DNA from: Fremontodendron californicum
Lineage: Eukaryota > Streptophyta > Magnoliopsida > Malvales > Malvaceae
Assembly (NCBI GenBank): GCA_030761205.1
Contig: JAULJL010000004.1
Coordinates: 25,021,172 to 25,085,171, forward strand
Reading direction: 5' to 3'
Length of the DNA: 64,000 nt
A model generated the notes under the pieces. The model was not told where the DNA came from, ran no database searches, and worked only from the letters and a program-made list of their open reading frames with translations. Of this stretch, positions 1 to 13,824 are shown in pieces. Position numbers and translations under genes: made by a program. Position 1 is the first letter of the stretch; each line of letters begins with the position of its first letter.

Positions 1-3000
1 CATCATAGAATATTCAAAAACATATCATGGTTAAGATGGTAAATCTAGATATCATGGAATATGCTCACATCATTATTTCAAAATTCATTTTCATGGATTT
101 TCCATGTGAGGAATCACACAAATTACATATGTCAGAAAATATTACCGTACTCTCCGGCAAACCCGGCAAAACTAGGAAAATAATTCTTTCCTATGACATT
201 TAATAAGATTCCGAATAAAACAAAAACCATATCTTTCGATTCCATAAACACGTGTGTTGAATAATTTCCTAACCTCCTCGGTAACCCGACAAAGATTAGG
301 AACTAATTCTCGCCAAATATTTAGAAAACCGAAAAATAATTTTATGCCAAATTAATAAAAAAAAAATTAAAATATGTAATGCATGAAGATGTATTTCTCC
401 CTTGAAGTAAGGACATCTGTATACCTAAAGAAGGTATCCGACTACCTTTGAAAGCAACTTAAATTGGATTTTTAAACCAAATGACTTTGGGCTTGGATTA
501 AAAAATTGGAATTTTTGGAGTGAAAAGGGCCATGGCAAAATCCTCCTCTAAAAAAGGCCCTAGTTTTCCTATTTTTTAAAACCCGAATTGACTACCCATG
601 ACCCGATCTTTGTAAAATAAATTTTTATCCTTGAGATGACATGGAAAACAACCTAAAACAGTAGCTAATGACTCCAATCAACTCATCCTTTTTACAATTA
701 AAAGAATAGAAAATTATTAGTTTAGAGAAAATTCATTTTAACTCCAACAACAAGTTTAAGAAAACTATTTTTCTACCCCTTATAAAAAATTCAAAAAAAT
801 CTAAAAAAATCGGTTTAGGCTTGAAACAAGATGGTATTTATGAGGAAAAATCAGTTTTAAAGTCGGACTAAGTATGCCTTAACCGAAATTGCCTTAAAGT
901 TAGAAGAGTAGACAAAAATTTGTTTTAACGAAAATCATTTTTCCACCCTTGATAAAAAATTCTAAAAAAATCTTGGAAAAAATACTAGAGGCTCCTCTAA
1001 GAGTCTACTAAATGTGGTACAAAAATCATTTTATTTTGAAAAAACAAACTTGGTAAAAAAAAATGCTCAAAGTCAGAATATCCAACTTAACAACCCATTA
1101 GTTTCTCAACTAGTTTGCACAAAACACTTTGGCTAGAGATCATTGATTGATCTTAGCCAAAAATAAGTTGAAAATGGTATGAATGCATGATTTTACAGCC
1201 AAACAAACATATGAAAATGATCAATCATAAAAAATAAAAATAAAAAAAAGAAAAAGAAAAAGCAAAGGAAAATCAAGGTTGGCTTAATGGTTGGTTTCTT
1301 GGACATAGTCCCACCTAACCAAAATCACTTGATAAAAATCAAGATCTTCAAGCTTCTCAAACCTTTTATTTAATTTTTTAAAAGAAAAACCAAACGAGAA
1401 AATATTCTACCACAATGGTGAAACCCACAATCAACAAGCAAGAAAGAAAATCAAGCAAAGACAAGCACGATAAGGCCCCCTAGGTTTTGGCCAAAGTGGA
1501 AAATGTGTAGGAAAATTGTCAACTTTGTTAGTTTTGTTAAGAATAAAAAGAAAGGGTAAAACCTTTTAGAAACTTTATTTTTAAAATATTTTATTCAACA
1601 AAGAAAGTTACCAATCACATGAAAAAGAAGAGAAAAAGAATATGAAATCCAACCTCATATAGTGACCCTAGGCGAAGCCATGCCGAATTTCCGTTAGGTG
1701 TACCGAAGCTAGGAACACTTCCGACCTTTTGCTATTTGTTTTACATCCGAATAAGCATCATGGATCAGGCAAGGATGAACGTACGTCGCCCGTAATAAGT
1801 TTAATATTCCGTCCCAAAGGAATTGGAATGCCTAAATAAGTAAATATTGTTGGGGGCAGGTGTTCATTAACCTTTTGAAGTTGTAAATATGAAAATTCTT
1901 TTTCAAGCACCTTTGCATTTCGTACATCTCATGCATTAATTATATGTAAATAGAGCATTTCGCAACCTTTTAAAAGAGTGTTCGAAAAACTGCCTCGTCA
2001 CGGAACGCCGGCACCGTTAAGGTGTGACATTGGGGAAAATAGAGGAAAAGACGACTTAATTCCTCTTAAATTAAAATTGAGAGGGTTGAAAACGACCTCG
2101 AAAAAAAAATAGTCGCCACCAATCTTTTTTGGCTAGGTGTGATCGGCCACCTATTAAAACCGATTTTGAAAAATATTTTAAAATTAAGTAAAACATTTTA
2201 AAACCAATTTCGAAGTCTACGCTTTGAACTAGAGAAAACAAGTGCAGGTTCGAGACTCGGTTACATGTGGGGAAGGATTAGCACCCCAAAACGCTCGTAT
2301 AAAACGGTATCTTATCTCGAGTCTCGGTGAAAAGTCCATTTTAGATTTGGTATTTGAAGATAATTCCCAGTTTTAAAAACAATCCTATTTTTGTTTGGAA
2401 ATTATCCGGAATTTGTTATTGCAAAAATTTTCTATATTCTCCGGCAAATCGGCAAAATATAGAAATTTTATTGTTTTTGAAAATCTCCGCATCATCCTCT
2501 TTTAGAAGGATATTCCTTCGTTAATATAACTGATGAAGACTCCCCCGACAATTCGGAGGAGGATCCATGAATTATATTAACTCATGGATATTGGCTTATT
2601 TATAAAAAAATTATCAATTTTCAAAATTTTAAATGATCATGAATGTATAAATTATCATTAAGTCATGAATATAAAACATGCATAATTAACATGGCATGGC
2701 AAACATTTTATTATAACATGGCAATAGAATTCATGACATGGCAAAATCTAAATGACATGACCAAAATAATGAATGACATGGCATATGAAAGAATGATATG
2801 GCGTGCTTGACATGGCAAAAAATCTAGATGACATAGCATATGATTGAATGACATGGCATTATAAATGAATGACATGACATGCTTAGCATGGCAAAATCTA
2901 AATGACATAGCATATGATTGAAGTATTCAATCATAAAAATGATATCATCATAGAATATTCACAAACATATCATGATTAAGATGGTAAATCTAGATATCAT

Positions 3001-6000
3001 GGAATATGCTCACATCATTATTTCAAAATTCATTTTCATGGATTTTCCATGTGAGGAATCACAAAAATGGCATATTTCGAAAAATATTACCGTACTCCCC
3101 GGCAAACCCGACAAAGCTTGGAAAATAGTTCTTTCCTATGACATTTAATAAGATTCCGAATAAAACAAAAACCATACCTTCGATTCCATAAACACGTGCG
3201 TTGAATAATTTCCTAACCTCCCCGGCAACTCGGCAAAGATTAGGAACTAATTCTTGCCAAATGTTTTGGAAACAGGAAAATACGTTTTATGCCAAATTAA
3301 ATAAATAAAAAACATTTTAAAATATGTAATGCATAAAGATATATTTCTCCCTTGAAGTAAGGACATCCGTATACCAAAAGAAGGTATCTAACTACCTTTG
3401 AAAGAAACTTAAATTGGATTTTTAAACCAAATGACTTTGGGCTCGGATTGAAAAAATTGGAATTTTTGAAGTGAAAAGGGCCATGGCCAAACCCCATCTC
3501 AAAAAGGCTCTAGTTTTCCTTTTTTTTAAAACCCGGGTTGACTACCCATGACCCAATCTTTATAAAATCAATTTTTATCCTTGAGATGACATGGAAAACA
3601 ACCTAAAACAATAGCTAATGACTCCAACCAGCCCCTCCCTTTTACAAATAAAAGAATAGAAAATTATTAGTTTAGAGAAAATTCATTTTTACTCCAACAA
3701 CCAGTTTTAGAAAACTATTTTTCTACCCTTTATAAAAAATTCAAAAAAATCTAAAAAAATCAGTTTAGACTTGAAATGTGATGGTATTTATGGGGGAAAA
3801 TCAATTTTAAAATCGGATTAAGTATTCCTTAACTGAAATTGCCTTAAAGTCAGAACAGTAGACAAAAATCTGTTTTACCGAAAATCATTTTTCCACCTTG
3901 ATAAAAAAATACTAAAAAAATCTTGGAAAAACTACCAGAGGCTCCTCTAAAAGTCTACTAAATGTTGTACAAAAATCATTTTATATTGAAAATAGAAACT
4001 TGGTAAAAAAAAATACTCAAAGTCAGAATATCCAACTTAACAACCCATTGGTTTCTCAACTAGTTTGCACAAGAGACTTTGGCTAGAGATCATTCATTGA
4101 TCTTAGCCAAAAATAAGTTGAAAATGGTATGAATGCATGATTTTACAGCCAAAAAAACATATGAAAATGATCAATCATAAAAAATAAAAAGAAACAAGCA
4201 AAGGAAAATCAAGGTTGGCTCAATGGTTGGTTTCTTGGACATAGTCCCACCTAACCAAAATCACTTGATAAAAATCAAGATCCTCAAACTTCTCAAACCT
4301 TTTATTTAATTTTTTAAAAGAAAAACCAAAGGAGAAAATATATCTACCACAATGGTGAAACCCACAATAAACAAGCAAGAAGAAAATCAAGCAAAGACAA
4401 GCACAATAAGGCCCCCTAGGTTTCGACCAAAGTGAAAAATGTGTAGGAAAATTTTGTCAACTTTGTTAGTTTTGTAAAGAATAGAAAGAAAGGGTAAAAC
4501 TTTTTAGAAACTTTATTTGAAAACATTTTATTCAACAAAGAAAGTTACCAATTACATGAAAAAAGAAGAGAAAAAGAATATGAAATCCAACCTCATATAG
4601 TGACCCTAGGCGAAGCCATCCCCAATTTTCATTAGGTGTAATGAAGCTAGGAACATTTCCGACCTTTTGCTATTTATTTTACATCCGAATAAGCATCATG
4701 GATCGGGCAGGGATGAACGTATGTCGCCCGTAATTAGTTTAATATTCCGTCCCAAAGGCATTGGAATGCCTAAATAAGTAGATATTGTTGGGGGCAGGTG
4801 TTCATTAACTTTTTGAAGTTGTAAATATGAAAATTCTTTTTTCAAGCATTTTTGCATTTCGTAAATCTCATGCATTAATTATACGTAAATAGAGCATGTT
4901 GCAACCTTTTAAAAGAGTGTCAAAAAAATTGCCTTGTCGTAGGACGTCGACACTGTTAAGGTGTGACATTGAAGAAAATAGAGGAAAAGACGACTTAATT
5001 TCTCTTGAATTAAAATTGAGAGGGTTGAAAACGACCTCGAAAAAAATAGAGTCGCCACCAATCTCTTTTGGCTAGGTGTGATCGGCCACCTATTAAAATC
5101 GATTTTGAAAAATATTTTAAAATTAAAACATTTTAAAACCAATTTCGAAGTCTGCGCTTTGAACTAGAGAAAACAAGTGCGGGTTCGGGAGTCGGTTACG
5201 TGTGTTGAAGATTAGCACCCCCACAACGCTCGTATAAAATGGTACCTTATTAGTCATGTTTTATCTCGAGTCTCTGTGAAAAGTCAATTTTAGATTTGGT
5301 ATTTGAAGATAATTCCCATTTTTAAAAACAATCATATTTTTGTTTGGAAATGATCCAGAATTTGTTATTGCAAAAACTTTCTATATTCTCCGGCAAACCG
5401 ATAAAATATAGAAATTTTATTGTTTTTGAAAATCTCTGCATCATCCTCTTTTAGAAGGATATTCCTTCGTTAATATAACTGATGAAGACTCCCCCGACAA
5501 CCCGGAGGAAGATCCATGAATTATATTAACTCAGAGATATTGTCTTATTTATAAAAAATATCAATTTTCAAAATTTTAAATGATCATGAATGTATAAATT
5601 ATCATTAAGACATGAATATAAAACATCCATAATTAACATGGCATGACAAACATTTTATTATAACATGGCAAAAGAATTCATGACATGGCATGCTTGACAT
5701 GGGAAAAATCTAAATGACATGGCCAAAAGAATGAATGACATGGCATGCTTGACATGGCAAAAAGTCTAGATGACATAGCATACGAATGAATGATGGCATG
5801 CTTAACATGGCAAAATCTAAATGACATAGCATATAAATGAAGTACTCAATCATAAAAATGATATCATCATAGAATATTCACAAACATATCATGATTAAGA
5901 TGGTAAATCTAGATATCATGTAAAATGCTCACATCATTATTTCAAAATTCATTTTCATGTATTTTCCATGTGAGAAATCACAAAAATGGCATATGTCGAA

Positions 6001-7515
6001 AGATATTACCGTACTCCCTGGCAAACCCGGCAAAGCTTGGAAAATAATTCTTTCCTATGACATTTAATAAGATTTCGAATAAAACAAAAACCATACCTTT
6101 CGATTCTATAAACACGTGCGTTGAATAATTTCCTAACCTTCCCGGCAACCCGGCGAAGATTAGGAACTAATTCTCGCCAAATGTTTAGGAAATCGAAAAA
6201 TACGTTTTTATGCCAAATTAAATAAATAAAAAACATTTTAAAATATGTAATGCATGAAGATATATTTCTCCCTTGAAGTAAGGACATCCGTATACCTAAA
6301 GAAGGTATCTGACTACCTTTAAAAGAAACTTAAATTGGATTTTTAAACCAAATGACTTTGGGCTCGAATTAAAAAAATTGGGAATTTTTGGGGTGAAAAG
6401 GGCCATGGCCAAACCCCCTCTAAAAAAGGCTCTAGTTTTCCTATTTTTTAAAACCCGGATTGACTACCTATGACCCGATCTTTATAAAATCAATTTTTAT
6501 CCTTGAGATGACATGGAAAACAACCTACAACAGTAACTAATGACTCCAATCAGCCCCTCCCTTTTACAAATAAAAGAATAGAAAATTAATAGTTTAGAGA
6601 AAATTCATTTTTACTCCAACAACCAGTTTTAGAAAACTATTTTTCTACCCCTTATAAAAAATTCAAAAATATCTGAAAAAATCAGTTTAGACTTGAAATA
6701 TGATGGTATTTATGAGAAAAAATCAAATTTAAAATCTGACTAAGTATGCCTTAACCGAAATTTCCTTAAAGTCAGAATAGTAGACAAAAATCTGTTTTTC
6801 CGAAAATCATTTTTCCACCCTTGATAAAAAAATACTAAAAAAATCTTGGAAAAAAGACCTGAGGCTCCTCTAAAAGTCTACTAAATGTTGTATAAAAATT
6901 ATTTTATTTTGAAAATAGAAACTTGGTAAAAACAAATGCTCAAAGTCAGAATATCCAACTTAACAACCCATTAGTTTCTCAACTAGTTTGCACAAGAGAC
7001 TTTGGCTAGAGATCATTCGTTGATCTTAGCCAAAAATAAGTTGAAAATGGTATGAATGCATGATTTTACAGCCAAACAAACATATGAAAATGATCAATCA
7101 TAAAAAATAAAAATAAACAAGCAAAGGAAAATCAAGGTTGGCTCAATGGTTGGTTTCTTGGACATAGTCCCACCTAACCAAAATCACTTGATAAAAATCA
7201 AGATCCTCAAGCTTCTCAAACCTTTTATTTGATTTTTTAAAAGAAAAATCTAAGGAGAAAATCTATCCTACCACAATGGTGAAACCCACAATTAACAAGC
7301 AAGCAAGAAAATCAAGCAAAGACAAGCACAATAAGGCCCCTAGGTTTCGGCCAAAGTGGAAAATGTGTAGGAAAATTTTGTCAACTTTGTTATTTTTGTA
7401 AAGAATAAAAAGAAAGGGCAAAGCCTTTTAGAAACTTTATTTTGAAAACATTTTATTCAACAAAGAAAGTTACCAATCACATGAAAAAATAAGAGAAAAA
7501 GAATATGAAATCCAA
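1..7515. repeat. Tandem array, unit about 2.93 kb, 2.5 copies
   Basis: Three direct copies in the same order: 1-1652 (partial), 1653-4590 (2938 bp) and 4591-7515 (2925 bp). Recognisable anchors recur at the same offset, for example CATCATAGAATATTCA at 1, about 2946 and about 5867, and CCTCATATAGTGACCC at 1653 and 4591. Copies differ by scattered substitutions and small indels. Each full unit joins the 3' part of the LTR to about 370 bp of downstream leader, so the repeat is a composite of LTR and internal sequence. Confidence 0.9.
2690..2935. repeat. Short tandem repeat with GACATGGCA motif
   Basis: Within the LTR unit, ATGACATGGCA-like words recur every 20-50 bases, interspersed with TCTAGATGACATAGCATATG. 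A corresponding, slightly shorter array is at about 5635-5850 in the next unit. The array leaves open frames on the minus strand (2711-2908) that read as a repetitive peptide and are not a gene. Confidence 0.7.
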
Positions 7516-9155
7516 GTAAATAATTGAAAAAGAAAAGAAGAAATAGCTACCTAGCTAAGCTTTCCTTCCAAGATTCTTCTATTTTTTTCTCCTTGAGAGG
7601 TTTTCTTCTTTTCTCTTCTTTTTTTTCTTAGAAGTGTAGTGAAAATGCCTTTTAAAAAAAAAAATGAATTCCTCCCCTTCCTAGGGCTGGCCGAACCCCT
7701 ATTGTTTATTGGTGTGCTCATCTTTTTTTTTTAACCTTTGTCATGATTTGCATGCTCTCCCAACATGCTTGCCACATGGCTAATTCTTGTCCCCTCCTTG
7801 CATGATGCATTCCTTAAATTAAGGGTTCTTGTCCCCTTTTTGCATGATGCTTTCCTTAAATTAAGGGTTTTATAGCTCTCATTGGCCAATAATGCCACTT
7901 AGATTATTCTTGTCTCCTATCTCTACAAAATATCTAAGCCATTTGTCATGATCATATGGCTTACTATAAAAATATCTTCCTAGGTGGAACTTTTAATCCT
8001 ATTTGGCATCATCGTATAGCCTTCACATGCTATTCACATGGCTTTGCAATTTGGAGGCCTCCTATTGGCCAAAAATGCCATGTAGGCAAGTAGTGGAGAA
8101 TCTTGTCCTTTCTTAAAAATGTCATATTGCTATTCAGTCTTGGCCATTTGATTTAAGATGATCACACCTCCTCTTCCATCCATGAGCTGGCCGAAAATGG
8201 CATGGAATTTTCCAAGTCATTCCTTTTTTTTTTTTTTTTTTATAAAAGGCCATTTTTGGTTTTTGGGTAAAATTGCATTTTGGCCCCCAAACTTAATTTT
8301 TTTTACAAATGGACCCTTTAATCCATCCCCTCTAATATAAAACTTTGTTCTGGAGGTTTTCATAATTTTTCGAGCTCGGATTCTATTTTTTCTAGATTTT
8401 TCTCTAAAATTTCGGTTTAGTGCCTCTCAAACTTTGTCTATTTCCATTTGAGCTCCGATTTCGGATTTTTCTTATCCAATCCCTTCCATCAAATATAAAA
8501 CATAGTTTTGGGAGTTTTCATAATTTTACGAGCTCGTTTTCTATTTTTCTCGGATTTTTTTCTTAAAATTTTGGTTTAGTGCCCCCGAACTTTGTCTATT
8601 TCCATTTGAGCTCCGATTTGGGGTTTTTCTTCTCCAATCCATTCCATCCAATATAAAACTCAATTCTGAAAGTTTTCATAATTTTCCGAGCTCGTTTTCT
8701 ATTTTTCCTGGATTTTTCTTTAAATTTGTAGATTAGTCTCTCGAATTTAGCATATTTGCGTTTCAGCCCCAATTTCGGGTGGTCTTATTCTCATTTCCTT
8801 TTTTCCATCCTAAAACTCAATTTTAGAAAGTTTTGCAATTTTCCGATCTCGGATTCTATTTTTCTCGAATTTTCCAAAATTTTGGCCCGTTTCGAGTAAA
8901 ATAGAGGTTTCTTCCTTCACTGTTGTTCAATACAACTTCGAATCTTGATTTTGACTGGAGTTGACTTTTTCAATAGTTGACTTTTCAAGGTTGTTTTTTT
9001 GAAGTTGACTTTTTTGGGTTAACTTTTTCATTTTTACCTCGGAATCAAAGTCTTAGAAACCCATCTGTAGAATGAGAGAAGATTGTTCACATTCTGAAAA
9101 GTTGAAGGAAGAATTTGTCTTGTTTAGGGGGCCCGAACAAAATTAGGTGTCTACA

Positions 9156-9850
9156 GAGCATGTACATTTATGGTTGTATTTTTTATCTCATTCTTTTCAA
9201 TAAACGGGTGGTGATAATAATCTCATTTGATAATTGCATACATTAATTGATTGAATAAAAATTGTTGATCGCTAGTGTTAAATAAACATTTGAGCATTCG
9301 TGCCATAATGAGATCCACTACTCCAAATTTTGATAAAAACTGGTTTTGTTTTGAAAAATAATATTTTCAATTAAGTTTAATTTTTGCAGAGGAAAACGTG
9401 TTTCAAAAAAATCGTGGATAAAATTTGGGGACAAATATTGCATAATGAGATTTTTGAATAATTGAGATTGGTCCTTCAAATTTAATTTAATTATTGTATT
9501 TCTCTATATATATATTCATGCATTAATTTATTTATTCTTTATATGCATTATATTGCATTCATAACATAAATGGTCATTCATTGTAGAACGCATTTGTGAC
9601 ATACATGATCATTCACTGTATATATATCCGTGCATTAATTGTTTATTCTTTACATGCATCAAGTTGGCATCAAATTGCATTCATGGCTCATTCATCATGA
9701 AACACATTTGGGGGATAAAATAGAAGTTGGCTTGGCCTTAAGAGTTTTTGAAGAAATTTCTATTTCAAATTAGAGGTATAAGAAGTACTAAGCACCTTTA
9801 TAACATAGGCCAAAGCTATCGAGAATGAACAAACAGCTCGGATAAAGAGA
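9156..9850 (+). other. Leader of plus-strand gypsy element
   Basis: Non-coding DNA between the inserted minus-strand LTR and gag. It contains the repeated CATTCAT/TGCATTA words (about 9510-9700) common in leaders of Tat/Ogre-type elements. The element's own 5' LTR and primer-binding site are not seen: the minus-strand LTR begins exactly at 9155, which suggests an insertion into, or a recombination within, this leader. Confidence 0.5.
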
Positions 9851-11360
9851 ATGGAGAGAGCACAGAAAGAATTACAAGAACAATTGGCAATGTCACAAGA
9901 ACAATTGGCAAGGTCCCAAGAAGAATCAAGAGAACATATGACTAAACTCATGGAACTGGTGTCCGCCACGATCAAGGGAAAGAGACACACTGAAACTTGG
10001 CCGCCAAAGAAGGGTTGGGGGCACAAAGGAGTCAGAATGAGGCCGTACTATTAAATGGCCAATCTTTTCAGAACATAGCTAATCCCATCAACATCCTCAA
10101 CTTAGATGATGCAACTGAACAGGCAAAGTTGAAAATGGTTGCGTTGAATAGGGCTTACTCGGCAGATTCCCAAAGGAAATATTAGTTGTTAGAGGAAAAG
10201 CTCTGGGCAATAGAAGGCACAGACGTATTTGGGAGTGTAGATGCAAAGGAACTTAGCTTGGTCCCCAATTTAGTCATTCCTCCTAAACTCAAGGTTCCCG
10301 ACTTTGAGAAATATGATGGGACAATCGATCCGTCAGCCCAGATCACTATGTTCTGTCGAAAGATGGAGGGCTATACGGATGATGATAAGCTATTGATCCA
10401 TTGTTTTTAGGATAGCCTCAGCAGATCCGCCAGCAGGTGATATAATCAGTTGAGCAAGGATCAGATTCGCTCTTGGAATGATTTGGCTAGAGCTTTTCTA
10501 AGCCAACACAAGCATGTGACCGATATGGCACTTGACCGTATCACCTTGAAAAATATGGAGAAGAAGGCTACTAAGAGCTTCAAGGAGTATGCTCAGAGGT
10601 GGATGGACATGGCCACCCAAGTACGACCCCCTGACTCAGAAGGAAATCGTTGTCCTTTTTGTGAATACATTGTATGCCCCGTACTATGATAGACTCGTTG
10701 GCAATGCCACGAAAATTTTTGCGGACATGGTAATCTTCAGGGAGATGATTGAGAATGCTATCAAGAATGGGAAACTCGGAGGAGATAAGACATCCAATGC
10801 TGAGGGAAACAACGCACCCAAAAAGAAAGAGGAAGATGTCCAAGCTATGGGAAGTTTTGTCCCATATCTTCAATTCCCCTCATACCAGCCATTATGTCCT
10901 TCCATGAAGAAAATATCCCAAGGTCCATACTTATACCCGATGGCCTCTCAATATCCAACAAATCTTCAACCTTTTTTCCAGCTAGAGAAAGCTGAAGAAC
11001 ATCCGAAAAAGAGATCAGTTTGAGCCACTACCCATGTCTTACTCTGAACTGTTGCCCCAGCTTGTTGAAGAACAACTCCTTACTAAAGTTTCGGTGGAGC
11101 CTATCCAACTCCCATACCCGAGCTGGTATGACGAGAATGCATATTGTGATTCTCATTCCGGGATTCGAGGACATTGCACAAAAAATTGCATATCTCTAAA
11201 ATGGAAGGTTCAAGCACACATCAACGACAAACGATTAGATATGGGGAAGAAGCAAAGGTCAAACGACATGGAGAATCCGCTGTCTATGAATGGTGAGACA
11301 AATGTAGATGGCATAATGGGGGAGGAAGGCATAAAGGTTGAAGGGAGTACTGAGGAATAG
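9851..11360 (+). pseudogene. gag: Ty3/gypsy gag, decayed
   Basis: Retrotransposon Gag, the structural protein that forms the virus-like particle around the element's RNA. Frames run in order: 9851-10010 (a Glu/Gln-rich helical start, QEQLAMSQEQLARSQEE), a shift into 9997-10689 containing KVPDFEKYDGTIDP, ITMFCRKMEGYTDDD and the helical KEYAQRWMDMATQ, a shift near 10630 to 10589-11023, and a last shift to 11034-11360. The end holds MSYSELLPQL and a knuckle-like CDSHSGIRGHCTKNC near 11147. Stops lie at 10183, 10408 and about 10438. No protease, reverse transcriptase or integrase follows, whereas the usual relatives continue into pol. The frames, taken together, leave no doubt about family; the gene cannot make a full Gag. 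Confidence 0.85.
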
Positions 11361-13820
11361 TTGGTTTTGGATTATGGAAAGCATGTCAATAGGGGAATTT
11401 CTGATGCATGTAATTTTGCACCTCATGATGAAAGCACTTGTTTCATGTTGACATCTATGTGAAATAAATAAATTTTGAGCTTTAAATGCTTTGTGCCATA
11501 TTGTGTTTTAGCATTAATTTGAATTTGCAAAATCAAACATTGAGAAATTTTTGATTTTGTAAAAATTGAACAATAATAATGTCTTTTTAAAAGAAAATTC
11601 TTTTTCCACATTAGGAAAATAATGGAGAGTCTCGAGAAAATTGATGATCATTGTTAGAAATGAGCCAATACCCTCACACTTTTCTTTCGAACTTTTCCAT
11701 GCCTAAATTCTTTAAATCAAGACCACTTGAAAGACCTAATGCTTCAAGGAAGAAGAATTCTAAATTTCATAAACCATGGTGGGAATTCCTAACCTAGGCT
11801 ATGAACAAAGGAACAAACTTTTTGAAATTTTTGAGCTCTTTGGAAACTCAAACAAATGAAATATTCTTTTAGAAAACTAGATCGTGGTGATTTAATGTGC
11901 ATCAAGGTTATGCCAAAACCATTCACATCCCTTCCAATAACCACAAAACACGAATTGCCCAACATCACTTCATGATTGTTATCTCGGGGCACAATGACTA
12001 AACCAAATTTTCGCATATCCCCAAAAAAAAATTATTTTGGGCCATATTCTTTCTTGTCACTTCAGACAACCTAGAAAAGACTTGAGATGTTCCTCATACA
12101 GATATAAATTCTCATAGCCAATCAAAATGGGGCATCAATTTGTAGATATGGTGGATAGTTAGTGGATAAGGATGAAGTAATGCATGAATTTTTGGGGTAT
12201 ACATCAATCAAAAAAAAAAAAAATGCAAAAAAATGAGTGTGACACCATGCATTTACGAAATTCAAGATGGTTTCAAAGAAAAACCTTTTTCAACATATTT
12301 TCTCTAAGGAATGACTCTTCAATTTAAGTGGTCATGTTTGAGATGAAAAATGGCCATCTTTCATCATCCTTTCACAAATGATAAAATTATTCCCTTTGTT
12401 ACCCTTCTGAGCAGAAGGAATACTTTTTCTTTAAACCTTGATCAAGGATCACCCTCTACACTGGGGGGCAAACGCGAGGATGGATTTCTTCAAAGATCAC
12501 AGATAGATGAGTCCTAGCTCAAAGACAGATACAAGAAAAATTGAGCTCCCAAATAAGTACAAGCTTACTCTATCAAAGTGGAAATCCCAAAAAAGAAAAA
12601 ATGTAGAAAAGATGACGAAATGAAAGCCCAAAAAACCAAACAAGAGAAAAATTCAAAAGATGAATAGAGAAGCTCAAAAAGGACCAATGTTTCGAAGGGA
12701 ACCCTCTTTAGGAAATGATCCTTGATTCGAGTACCCTTAAACACATGTTTGGGCCTATATATCCTTTGTTTTTTAATTGAACCTTGGCCTACATTACGTA
12801 CCTTGAAAAGACCATTTTGGTCAAACATGGCTATCTAAACTGATGAGTCTATTCCTAGAGAAATGGAGGAGACTTCGGTCTCCCTTTTTGGTTAAAAATA
12901 TTCTTTTTGGATAAGTTTTGAATTTTTAAATGCATAGTGAAGCATTCAATGAAAAAATGAAATGAAAATGGAAAGATTGAGACTCTAGGGTGAAAACCCA
13001 AAAATAGACGGTCTACAGTAAAATGAGAGAATTTTCGATGCTACTTATGGTATTGTTTAGGCCATGACCAAAGAGGAGGTCATTTTGAAAAAATCAAGGA
13101 ATATCTGGGAATTTCTAAACATCCCAAAATGTCAGCTCTCATTTGGAGGATTGACTTTAAAAGCTAAACCTATTTTTCACTCCAAGTTGACCTTCCAACT
13201 TTGAACATCCCAGCTAGTCTTGATGCTCGTCAAAACACCACTATTTGGAAGCTAAAAGAATGTCGAATTTGTTTGATTTTGAGGAATTCATGTTTTGTAA
13301 AACCTGTTTCATTTGTGAGCCTAAAAGGGGCATATATTTTTCCTGTTGTGAAGTTTTGGATCAACCGAATCCTGTTGTACCAAGCCTTTCAACTCAATTT
13401 GACATATACAAAATTTCTAACATTGATCATCAGTCTCCAAGAGACTTTGATAACATTTTTGGCTCAAAAGGTTTTCAATAAATGAGAAATTTTTCCTAAA
13501 AGGGAAAACAAAAAATGAATGAAAATATTTTTGAAATAACCATTTTTTTATAAAAATGATGTTGACATGAGACAAGAGTTCTTCTAACCCAATAGTATGG
13601 AACTACTGAGGTAGATTGACTTTCAGATAAGAGAAGAAGAAATAGAACTCGGCAAACAAGAATTCCATGGATAAGAGTTTGAGAAATTGTCGGGGCAAGA
13701 GATAGTGCAAAATTTGAAAGGGGATGATCTCTTATGGGGCACGAGTGTTCAGGATACACTCTGATTTGAAAAGGAAAAAATGAGTTGAAAAGGCTAAGCC
13801 AAACTCAAGAGAAACAACCG
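11361..13820 (+). other. Non-coding 3' part of gypsy element
   Basis: AT-rich DNA between gag and the repeat arrays. A CACTGGGGGGCAAACG stretch near 12460 resembles the non-coding segment of gag-only relatives. A short open frame (13245-13481, 78 residues, Cys-rich start FCKTCFICEPKRG) overlaps another in a second frame. I recognise no domain in either and do not call a gene. No pol remnant was seen, so pol was either deleted cleanly or never present in this copy. Confidence 0.5.
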
Positions 13821-13824
13821 AGTA

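Larger units (their letters stand above)
1..9155 (-). mobile_element. Ty3/gypsy LTR region, minus strand, with tandem copies
   Basis: Long terminal repeat of a Tat/Ogre-like Ty3/gypsy element read on the minus strand. Its 5' end is at 9155, where the reverse complement begins TGTAGACACCTAATTTTGTT, nearly the same start as the plus-strand LTR at 15311. The body carries a module common in such plant LTRs: a GTCGCCACCAATCT stretch, then a glycine-less non-coding run ending in a GTCGGTTAC and TAGCACC stretch (near 2115-2290 and 5050-5220). Similarity to the plus-strand LTR stops at AATGTCA (minus sense), at 2025 and again at 4964, so these are the likely LTR 3' ends. Beyond each lies about 370 bp of leader-like DNA. 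Nothing codes here. Whether this is one rearranged LTR or several fused partial elements cannot be settled by eye. Confidence 0.75.

Noticed and set aside
2711..2908. Minus-strand frame with repeated MSF and CH words
   Set aside because: Produced by the GACATGGCA tandem repeat in the LTR; the next LTR copy does not keep the frame.
13201..13485. Two overlapping frames with a Cys-rich start
   Set aside because: Located in decayed gypsy non-coding DNA; no family recognised and two frames compete over the same bases.
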